Source: Betaproteobacteria bacterium (GTDB taxonomy: Bacteria; Pseudomonadota; Gammaproteobacteria; Burkholderiales; Casimicrobiaceae). From it: a DNA stretch of 12,435 nucleotides. Where the stretch lies: the NCBI GenBank assembly GCA_005883655.1, contig VBDA01000062.1, forward strand, positions 7,884 to 20,318, read 5' to 3'. The notes below the pieces were generated by a model. That model had not been told where the DNA came from and did no database searches. It saw only the letters and a list, made by a program, of their open reading frames with translations. This document shows positions 6,513-12,435 of the stretch, in pieces. The position numbers were made by a program, and so were the translations under genes. How positions within the stretch are numbered: position 1 is the first letter of the stretch; every line of letters begins with the position of its first letter.

Positions 6513-8207
6513 TCACGTCGATGCTTGGGCGATGATTTCCGCGCATCCGGCGCCCGGTGGCAGGGTGCCTAGCGCGCCACCGCCGAAGCGATCCAGCCTC
6601 GATGCGCAATAGGCGTCGGCAACTGCCGGCGCAGCATGCTGCACCATGAGCGCGCCGGCCAGCGCCACCGCGATGCCCCCGGCGAGACGGCGCGCGCCGC
6701 TTTCGTCGCTGCCTGTATCGGCGAGCGCCGCCGTCAATGCCGCAACGTGGCTATCCAGCCGCGCATTGCCGCCGCGGGCGAGCGCCAGCTCGGCGAGCAG
6801 CGCCTCGACCGCCGCGGGCTCGCGCCGTGTCGCACGCAATACGTCGAGGCACATCACGTTGCCCGCGCCCTCCCAGATCGAATTGAGGGGAGCCTCGCGA
6901 TAAAGCCGTGGCAGTGCGCTCTCCTCGACATAGCCGTTGCCGCCCAGCACTTCCATCGCCTCGGCCACCACCGAAGGTGCGCGTTTGCACAACCAATACT
7001 TCAATGCCGGCGTCGCCACGCGCGCAAACGCCCGCTCGGCCTCGCTCGCATCGGCTTCGAAAGTCCGAGCGAGCCTCAGCGTCAATGCAATCGCGGCTTC
7101 GGTTTCGACGGTGAGATCGGCGAGCACGTTCTGCATCAACGGCGCTTCGACGAGCCGTTTGCCGAATGCAGAACGGTGCGCGGCATGGTGAATGGCCTGC
7201 GCCGCAGCGCCGCGCATCAGCCCGCTGCTGCCGATGATGCAGTCGAGGCGAGTGTGCTGCACCATCTCGATGATCACCGGTACGCCGCGTCCCTCGTCGC
7301 CTAGCAACCAGGCGGACGCGGCATCGAATTCGACCTCGGAGGAGGCATTCGATCGGTTGCCGAGCTTGTCTTTCAAGCGGTTGATTCGCACTGCGTTGCG
7401 GGTGCCGTCGGGCAGAATGCGGGGAAGCAAAAAACACGAAAGCCCGCCCGGCGCTTGTGCGAGCACCAGGTGCGCATCGCACATCGGCGCCGAGAAAAAC
7501 CATTTGTGGCCGGTGAGGCGATACTCGCCGTCGCTCGACCGGATTGCGCGCGTCGTATTGGCGCGCACGTCCGACCCTCCCTGACGCTCGGTCATACCCA
7601 TGCCGATCAGCGCAGACGTCTTGTCCGCCAGTGGCAGCGCGCGCGGATCGTAGTCGCGGGCGAGCATGCGCGGAACCCACAATTGCGCGAGCCACGGCAA
7701 TGCCTGCTGATGACGGCGAAGAACGGGAAGCGCCGCATAAGTCATCGTCAATGGGCACTGCGTGCCGTTCTCCACCTCGGCGTGCATCAGGTACGCCACT
7801 GCGCGCGCAACCTGCGCGCCGGCACGGGGCTCGGCCCATGGCGAGCAGTGTTCCCCCTCACGCATTGCCGAAGCCATCAGCAGATGCCAGGCCGGGTCGA
7901 AGACGACCTCGTCGATTAGGTTGCCAAACCGATCGTGCGTTTTGAGCTCCGGACTGAATCGGTTGGCGCGCGCGGCGAGGGAGTAGGTTTCGGCGCTGCC
8001 CGTCACCGCGCCCCACGCTTCCAGCCGCTGTCGTGCCCATGCCGCACCTTCGCGCTCGGCGGCGCTTCTCAGCGCGCGATCGGTCAGGTACAGATTGCGA
8101 CCTTCAAACGGCGGGGGTTGATTGGCGCCTGCGCCTTTCGATTCCGGAGCACTTGCGCCAGGCAGCGTGGCGCTGCCCACAGCTTCCTCGATCTTGAACT
8201 CTTTCAT
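6513..8207 (-). CDS. aidB: AidB-like acyl-CoA dehydrogenase family protein
   Basis: This is an FAD-binding protein of the acyl-CoA dehydrogenase superfamily, AidB branch. E. coli AidB is part of the adaptive response to alkylating agents, binds DNA and has weak isovaleryl-CoA dehydrogenase activity. The 564-residue product follows E. coli AidB closely over its length: NLYLTDRAL (about 38-46), CPLTMTYAALP (151-161), LIGMGMTERQGGSDV (200-214), GHKWFFSAPMCDAHLVLAQ, RLKDKLGNRSNASSEVEF (277-294), AMEVLGGNGYVEES (417-430) and NSIWEGAGNVMCLDVLR (442-458). E446 sits where classical acyl-CoA dehydrogenases have the catalytic glutamate of YEG. I took the ATG at 8207, which gives an N-terminal tail about 16 residues longer than E. 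coli's; a GTG at residue 10 or so is an alternative start. It lies 52 bases downstream of mogA, perhaps as the last gene of darP-mogA-aidB. No Ada box is evident. Confidence 0.92.
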   Translation of the reverse strand: MKEFKIEEAVGSATLPGASAPESKGAGANQPPPFEGRNLYLTDRALRSAAEREGAAWARQRLEAWGAVTGSAETYSLAARANRFSPELKTHDRFGNLIDEVVFDPAWHLLMASAMREGEHCSPWAEPRAGAQVARAVAYLMHAEVENGTQCPLTMTYAALPVLRRHQQALPWLAQLWVPRMLARDYDPRALPLADKTSALIGMGMTERQGGSDVRANTTRAIRSSDGEYRLTGHKWFFSAPMCDAHLVLAQAPGGLSCFLLPRILPDGTRNAVRINRLKDKLGNRSNASSEVEFDAASAWLLGDEGRGVPVIIEMVQHTRLDCIIGSSGLMRGAAAQAIHHAAHRSAFGKRLVEAPLMQNVLADLTVETEAAIALTLRLARTFEADASEAERAFARVATPALKYWLCKRAPSVVAEAMEVLGGNGYVEESALPRLYREAPLNSIWEGAGNVMCLDVLRATRREPAAVEALLAELALARGGNARLDSHVAALTAALADTGSDESGARRLAGGIAVALAGALMVQHAAPAVADAYCASRLDRFGGGALGTLPPGAGCAEIIAQAST

Positions 8208-8259
8208 CTTCCGCTGGGTGTCAGCTTCATGGTCGCGATGCGGCTGGTCGCATTCGTTT

Positions 8260-8871
8260 TTAGGCGCGACCCGCGCTTCCCCGTGAAGGAGCCGACTTCG
8301 GCCGAAAGACCTTACACACGCTGTCGTGCGTTTCGATGTATGGGCCACCGATGAGATCGATGCAATACGGCACCGCCGGGAAGATTCCGTCGAGCGTTTC
8401 CTTGATGGCCTTGGGTTGTCCGGGCAGATTCAATATCAGCGCGCGGCCGCGAATCGCGCCCACCTGACGCGAAAGTATCGCCGTCGGCACATATTGCAGA
8501 CTGAGTTGGCGCATCTGCTCGCCGAAGCCGGGAAGCACCTTGTGCGCCACCGCAACGGTCGCCTCGGGAGTGACATCGCGGCGCGCGGGTCCCGTTCCTC
8601 CGGTGGTCAACACGAGCTCGCAGCCCACCGTGTCGATCAACTCGATCAAAGTGCGCTCGATCACCGGTTGCTCGTCCGGGATCAGGCGAGTCTCCATTCG
8701 CCACGGCGACTTCAGTGCAGTGGTAAACCAGTCGACGAGGCCGGGAATGCCTTTGTCCTCATAAACACCTGCCGACGCGCGGTCGCTGATCGAGATCAGG
8801 CCGATCGTGAGGGAGTCCGATGGTCCTTCCGAAGCGCCCTTCGGTGGCGATAATGGAGAACCGGAGGACAC
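8260..8871 (-). CDS. mogA: Molybdopterin adenylyltransferase MogA
   Basis: MogA adenylylates molybdopterin to MPT-AMP, the substrate for MoeA-dependent molybdenum insertion, in the cytoplasm. The 203-residue product matches E. coli MogA nearly end to end: IGLISISDRASAGVYEDKGIP (23-43), TRLIPDE (61-67), LTTGGTGPARRDVTPEA (88-104), PGFGEQMRQLS and LNLPGQPKAIKE. The catalytic aspartates equivalent to E. coli D49 and D82 are present as D66 and D99. It lacks the short insertion that E. coli has after the LNLPGQPK helix, and it carries an extra N-terminal segment of about 18 residues rich in S, P and G. The GTG at 8871 is the only ATG/GTG/TTG in that segment, and it directly abuts the darP stop (TGAGTG), implying translational coupling. 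No other molybdenum cofactor gene is in the window. Confidence 0.96.
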   Translation of the reverse strand: MSSGSPLSPPKGASEGPSDSLTIGLISISDRASAGVYEDKGIPGLVDWFTTALKSPWRMETRLIPDEQPVIERTLIELIDTVGCELVLTTGGTGPARRDVTPEATVAVAHKVLPGFGEQMRQLSLQYVPTAILSRQVGAIRGRALILNLPGQPKAIKETLDGIFPAVPYCIDLIGGPYIETHDSVCKVFRPKSAPSRGSAGRA

Positions 8872-9480
8872 TCACGTCCCGGCAAACAATGCGTTGAGTG
8901 TTCGAAACAGTTCCCTGTACGCGTGGGGCGGCTCTCCATGCGCGCGCTCATCGCTAATCCGCGCCACCAGCGCCGCCAGACGTGGTCGGTCCGCCCGGGC
9001 GTTTTCGGCGCAAAGGTGGTCAAGCGCATCTGCCTCACTCAACAGGCGCGTGCGCCAGCGTTCGACATGGGCTAGCCGCGCTTTTTCGGCATTGCTTGCG
9101 CCGGCCCATTGCTCGAGTCTGGCCTGGATCGGCAGCGGATCGACATCGCGCATCAGCCGCCCGATGAATTGCATCTGACGGCGGCGAGCTTCCCATCGGG
9201 TGATGTGACGAGCTTGGAGAATCGCGTCGGCCAGTCTTTCCGGCAGCGCGAGCGCGGCGAGCCTTTCCGGCGTGAGAAGCACCATCGCTTCACCAAGATC
9301 TTGCAGCGCATGCATCGCCGCCTTGCGACGGGTCTTGGATGGAAGCTCGCTCTGCGACTGCTCAGGCGCGGCATCCTGCGGATTCGCCTGATGCGTTTGA
9401 TCCGTTTGTTTGGCGGGCTTGCCCACGGGCTTGCGCTCCTCCTGTCCCGCTTGCCGGGGTGTTTCGTCAGTTCGTCGCAT
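8872..9480 (-). CDS. darP: Ribosome maturation protein DarP (YjgA, DUF615 family)
   Basis: DarP binds late pre-50S particles and helps the peptidyl transferase centre mature. The 202-residue product has a low-complexity, K/Q/P-rich N-terminus (1-47) and then the family domain, starting at SKTRRKAAMHALQDLGE (48-64). This is followed by LALPERLADAI, the conserved ARRRQMQFIGRLMRDVDPLPI block (98-118) and a C-terminal helix ending RELFRTLNALF. E. coli YjgA is about 20 residues shorter because its N-terminal tail differs. The start is the ATG at 9480, without a strong Shine-Dalgarno sequence. It is divergent from pmbA, the same arrangement as in E. coli, which supports both calls. It heads a leftward group with mogA and perhaps aidB. 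Confidence 0.94.
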   Translation of the reverse strand: MRRTDETPRQAGQEERKPVGKPAKQTDQTHQANPQDAAPEQSQSELPSKTRRKAAMHALQDLGEAMVLLTPERLAALALPERLADAILQARHITRWEARRRQMQFIGRLMRDVDPLPIQARLEQWAGASNAEKARLAHVERWRTRLLSEADALDHLCAENARADRPRLAALVARISDERAHGEPPHAYRELFRTLNALFAGT

Positions 9481-9508
9481 GGGGCCCGCATGTCTGGCGC
9501 GGGGGGTT

Positions 9509-9517
9509 TGTTATGAT
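9509..9517 (+). promoter_or_regulatory. Extended -10 promoter for pmbA
   Basis: TGT-TATGAT gives the TGn extension plus a -10 with five of six consensus bases. No recognisable -35 lies upstream. The start would be near 9524, with a leader of about 34 nt before the ATG at 9558. It is the only AT-rich island in the 77-base divergent gap. Confidence 0.38.
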
Positions 9518-9518
9518 A
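9513..9518 (-). promoter_or_regulatory. Possible -10 element for darP-mogA
   Basis: The minus strand reads TATCAT here, within the palindrome GTTAT-G-ATAAC (9511-9521 region), so it shares bases with the pmbA -10. The -35 region is poor (AAAGAG or AAGAGC). It would give a leader of about 25 nt to the darP ATG. Confidence 0.25.
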
Positions 9519-9557
9519 ACCGATTCGAGTAGTCCGCTCTTTCCCTAGAGTCCGTCG

Positions 9558-10904
9558 ATGACCGTCCCCGCAACCCGCTTTCCGCTCGCCAGCGACACGC
9601 TTGCCGCCGTCGCGGGCGGCGTGCTGCGCGAAGCCAAGGCGGCTGGCGCGACGGCAGCCGAAACGGAGGTATCGCAGGGCTTCGGTCAAAGCGTCACCGT
9701 GCGCAAGGGAGACGTCGAAACCATCGCCTACAACCGCGACAAGGGAATCGGAGTCACGGTCTACGTCGGCGCACGAAGGGGACACGCAAGCACGGCGGAT
9801 TTCGCCCCCGATGCGATCAAGGATACGGTGACCAAGGCGCTCACCATCGCGCGCTACACCGCCGACGACCCCTGCGCGGGACTGGCCGACCCCGAGCGTC
9901 TCGCGCGCGCCTGGGGCGACCTCGACTTGTATCACCCGTGGGACTTAGGCGTCGACGAGGCGATCGCGTTGGGACGCGAATGCGAGTCGGCGGCGCTTGC
10001 TGTCGATCGACGCCTGGTCAACTCCGAAGGCGCCACCGTGTCGCTGCACGAAGCGCAGTTTGTCTACGCCAACAGCAATGGCTTCAGCGGCGGATACGCG
10101 AGCTCCCGTCACGGCATCTACTGTGCGGTGATTGGCGAAGAGGACGGTGCGATGCAACGCGACGACTGGTACGCGACCGCCCGCTCGTCTGAAGACCTCG
10201 AGATCGTGAGCGAAGTCGGCCGGCAAGCGGGCTTGCGCACCGTGCGCCGACTCGGCGCGCGCCAACTGGCGACGATGGACTGCCCGGTCCTGTACGAGGC
10301 GCCCATTGCCACCGGATTGATCGGTCATTTTGTCAGCGCCATCAGCGGAGGAAGCCTCTATCGCAAATCGTCTTTTCTGGTCGACAGTCTCGGCACCCAG
10401 GTTTTTACGCCGGCGATCACGATTCGGGAGGAGCCGCACTTGAAGCGGGGGCAGGCGTCGGCGCCGTTCGATGATGAAGGAGTCGCGACGCAGCCCCGCG
10501 ACGTCGTGCGCGATGGGGTCGTGCAAGGTTATTTCCTTGGCAGCTACTCGGCGCGCAAGCTTGGTCTTGCGTCGACGGCCAACGCCGGCGGCAATCACAA
10601 TCTGGTCGTCAGTCACGGCGAAGACGACCTGCCCGCGATGCTCAAACGCATGGGCAGAGGTCTGATGGTGACTGAATTGCTCGGACAGGGAGTCAATCCG
10701 GTCAGCGGGGATTATTCTCGCGGCGCGGCGGGGTACTGGATCGAAGATGGCGAGATCGCCTATCCAGTCGAGGAAATTACGATCGCTGGAAATCTTTCGC
10801 ACATGTTTCGCGACATCGTCGCCATCGGCAACGACGTTGACCGACGTGGATCGCGCCATTGTGGATCGATTCTGATCGGTGCGATGACGGTAGCCGGCAA
10901 CTAG
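9558..10904 (+). CDS. pmbA: Metalloprotease subunit PmbA/TldE
   Basis: PmbA (TldE) forms a heterodimeric protease with TldD. In E. coli the complex processes microcin B17 and degrades the CcdA antitoxin. The zinc site lies in TldD, and TldE itself has no HExxxH, in line with its absence here. The 448-residue product matches E. coli PmbA (450) throughout: KGIGVTVYVGARRGHASTADF (54-74), IARYTADDPCAGLADPE (95-111), SGGSLYRKSSFLVDSLG, SYSARKLGLASTANAGG, LLGQGVNPVSGDYSRGAAGYWIEDGEI and the ending EITIAGNL with a glycine-rich close. The ATG at 9558 is supported by alignment with E. coli; its Shine-Dalgarno sequence is weak (TAGAG). It is divergent from darP, and a long unknown gene begins 16 bases after its stop. 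No tldD is in the window. Confidence 0.95.
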   Translation: MTVPATRFPLASDTLAAVAGGVLREAKAAGATAAETEVSQGFGQSVTVRKGDVETIAYNRDKGIGVTVYVGARRGHASTADFAPDAIKDTVTKALTIARYTADDPCAGLADPERLARAWGDLDLYHPWDLGVDEAIALGRECESAALAVDRRLVNSEGATVSLHEAQFVYANSNGFSGGYASSRHGIYCAVIGEEDGAMQRDDWYATARSSEDLEIVSEVGRQAGLRTVRRLGARQLATMDCPVLYEAPIATGLIGHFVSAISGGSLYRKSSFLVDSLGTQVFTPAITIREEPHLKRGQASAPFDDEGVATQPRDVVRDGVVQGYFLGSYSARKLGLASTANAGGNHNLVVSHGEDDLPAMLKRMGRGLMVTELLGQGVNPVSGDYSRGAAGYWIEDGEIAYPVEEITIAGNLSHMFRDIVAIGNDVDRRGSRHCGSILIGAMTVAGN

Positions 10905-10920
10905 GCCCTAGGGGCGCAAG

Positions 10921-12435
10921 GTGGCCGAGCGCAAATTGCGGGAGCGGCTTTCATCGTGGCGGCGGTCGCTCGCCGATCCTTTAAGGAACGCCAAGGCCGC
11001 CAACCGGTGGATCGCGGGCCTGCCGGTGGTAGAGGCGTTGCAGCTGCAGCGCGAGGCGCTCGATCTCGTTTCGTCGTTTCCCGGCGGACACCGGACGATC
11101 GCACCCACGCAGGCCGAGGCGTTGATGCGCATCGACGCGCGATTCGAACCGATCATCAGTCAGCTCACCGCGCAATACTCCGCCAACTATCAGCGTTCCA
11201 GTGGCGTCGAAACACGCCTCTGGCATGGCGTGTTCGATCTGGTCAAGGCGTTTACCGCCGCGTATAACGCGGCGCTGAAGACCGGCTATGCCGGCGAGCA
11301 GCGGCGGTGGAGAGCGGTACTCCCAAAAATCCTGGTCCGGCTCGCGCACTACAAGGGCCTCGACGGCAAGTTCCGCCTGTTCCGGTATGGGCACTGGATA
11401 CCCGCGCAGTGGCGCGAATTGCACGAGCTCTACGAATTCGCGCGGATGCGCGGTTGGCAGCTCGAGACGCTGACGCTCGACGCCGATGGTTTCAGCCGCT
11501 CGGCGACTTCGGTTGAGCAGGAGTACATTCGGTCGTTGTTGCTGATGCGCCTCGACAGCGGAAACTTCACGCCCGACCAGGTCGACTGGGTGGCGCGCTC
11601 GCTCGACAAGTGGGTGGCGCCGCTGTCCTTGACCCCGCCGCCTGGCACTGCCGCGAATTTCTACGTCGACCTGTCGGGAACCCAAGGTCTGAAGCGGCAG
11701 GATAAGCCGCGCGCAGGCGGCCGACTGATGTTCCTCGATGCGACAATTGTCTACGCGCGTGTCGTCGAGCGCATGCGCTTGCTGCCGGATCGCGACGAGG
11801 ACTCTACGGCGGAGGGAGATCTGCCGCCTCGCGAGGAAAAGCTGCTGCTGATGCGGCTGGCCGCGTTATACGGCCCCGATGCGCTCGCTTTCTCGCCACG
11901 CGCACCGCGCAAGACCGCTGACATGGAGATTCGCGTCGTTGTCGGCCTGCAGTCGCTCACGCGCGCGGTCGCCGAGGTCGAGCGACTGTCATCGGAGGCG
12001 AAATTGGCCGGCGCGCGGCATAGCTACGACGAAATCACGCAAATGGTGAACCCGACGGCGAATCCCGACTCGGTCGCGCGGCGCGTCAAAGGCTCGCAAT
12101 GGCGCATGATCGAGCGCAGTGAGACGGGCTGCCGGCTGGTTGCGCCGGCCAGGGATGCGCCGGCCCGTTTGGGCGAGATGATCGCGTTTCGGGAAGGTGA
12201 AAACTGGGTGCTCGCGATCGTTCGCCGCATGCAGAGACAGCAGGTGGACGAGGTGACCTGCGGCGTTGAGGTCATCGCCAAACGCATCGTTCGCGTGTTG
12301 CTGCGCAGTTGGACCGCGCCGCTGGATACGGCGGCACGCGCCGCGGTCGAGCGACCTTTTTTCGGCATCTACCTGCCGGCGCATCCGGAAAACCGCCAGG
12401 CGTCGCAGCGTAGCCTCATCGGTCCCGACGAACGC
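10921..12435 (+). CDS. Large conserved-looking protein of unknown function with a possible PilZ-like C-terminal segment (3' end outside window)
   Basis: This frame is open for 505 codons up to the window edge and has normal local codon use. GTG at 10921 is preceded by AGGGG (10910-10914) at an ideal spacing of six, 16 bases after the pmbA stop, so an operon is likely. I do not recognise the protein with certainty. The first 370 residues look helical and soluble, with no signal peptide or membrane helix, and are rich in W, R and L (for example WRRSLADPLRNAKAANRW near the start). Around 385-480 is a segment that looks beta-rich: W394, then E398-R-S400-E-T-G403 followed by RLVAP, then LGEMIAFREGENWVLAIVRRM and GVEVIAKRI. 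This spacing resembles the (D/N)xSxxG and following strands of a PilZ domain, but E replaces D/N and no RxxxR is evident, so c-di-GMP binding is doubtful. The PilZ-like reading is inference. Confidence 0.75.
   Translation, partial: MAERKLRERLSSWRRSLADPLRNAKAANRWIAGLPVVEALQLQREALDLVSSFPGGHRTIAPTQAEALMRIDARFEPIISQLTAQYSANYQRSSGVETRLWHGVFDLVKAFTAAYNAALKTGYAGEQRRWRAVLPKILVRLAHYKGLDGKFRLFRYGHWIPAQWRELHELYEFARMRGWQLETLTLDADGFSRSATSVEQEYIRSLLLMRLDSGNFTPDQVDWVARSLDKWVAPLSLTPPPGTAANFYVDLSGTQGLKRQDKPRAGGRLMFLDATIVYARVVERMRLLPDRDEDSTAEGDLPPREEKLLLMRLAALYGPDALAFSPRAPRKTADMEIRVVVGLQSLTRAVAEVERLSSEAKLAGARHSYDEITQMVNPTANPDSVARRVKGSQWRMIERSETGCRLVAPARDAPARLGEMIAFREGENWVLAIVRRMQRQQVDEVTCGVEVIAKRIVRVLLRSWTAPLDTAARAAVERPFFGIYLPAHPENRQASQRSLIGPDER

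Noticed and set aside
6751..7839. Long open frame on the minus strand inside the AidB-like gene
   Set aside because: It lies in another frame of the same strand as a clearly conserved protein and reads as arginine-rich low-complexity sequence, typical of off-frame GC-rich DNA.
8204..8230. An eight-codon frame (MKLTPSGR) whose TGA overlaps the proposed aidB ATG as ATGA, possibly a leader peptide
   Set aside because: It has no ribosome binding site and no distinctive regulatory codons; such short frames arise by chance.
8235..8261. Stem (ATGCG...CGCAT) followed by TTTTT on the plus strand, resembling an intrinsic terminator
   Set aside because: No rightward gene ends here. For the leftward mogA and aidB transcript the T run would be an A run before the stem, so it cannot act as their terminator.
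9153..9935. Open frame crossing the darP/pmbA gap on the minus strand
   Set aside because: It overlaps both well-supported genes and the intergenic promoter region, and has no recognisable product.
1..12435. Search for mobile elements, tRNA genes, CRISPR arrays, toxin-antitoxin pairs or a defence island
   Set aside because: No transposase or integrase frames, terminal repeats, tRNA cloverleaf or spaced repeats were seen; all genes but the last belong to recognisable chromosomal families.

Overview
This window looks like core chromosome from a GC-rich betaproteobacterium. That is an inference from codon use with strong G/C at third positions, from the protein flavour (RhlE, TypA, RmuC, MtfA, an AidB-type dehydrogenase, MogA, DarP, PmbA), and from the darP/pmbA divergent pair, which also occurs in gammaproteobacteria such as E. 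coli. Genus cannot be told from the sequence. I see no tRNA, rRNA, insertion sequence, phage gene, CRISPR array or long repeat, and no abrupt change in base use.

Layout, left to right. (1) The N-terminal third of a DEAD-box RNA helicase of the RhlE type runs leftward off the window. It is divergent from typA/bipA, a ribosome-associated translational GTPase. The roughly 250-base gap between them holds a good sigma70-type promoter for the helicase with a leader of about 157 nt, and an extended -10 element close in front of typA. (2) A small two-helix membrane protein (DUF3592) converges on typA. (3) A rightward group follows: a DUF2891 protein, rmuC and mtfA, closely packed. The DUF2891 reading frame appears broken near its 3' end. 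A typical C-terminal tail and a stop codon sit in another frame just before rmuC, so the open frame now runs on into rmuC. (4) A leftward group, transcribed in the order darP, mogA, aidB-like, ends facing mtfA. darP and mogA abut (TGAGTG) and aidB follows after 52 bases. (5) Divergent from darP, pmbA (tldE) is followed after 16 bases by a long open frame that runs off the right edge. That protein is unrecognised except for a possible degenerate PilZ-like segment near its C-terminus.

Functionally this is housekeeping: RNA and ribosome maintenance (RhlE, TypA, DarP), DNA upkeep or alkylation response (RmuC, AidB-like), molybdenum cofactor assembly (MogA), and proteolysis (MtfA, PmbA). Nothing here looks like a dedicated defence or secondary-metabolism system. 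The points most worth following are the broken DUF2891 gene, the large uncharacterised gene behind pmbA, and overlapping opposite-facing -10 elements in two divergent intergenic regions.
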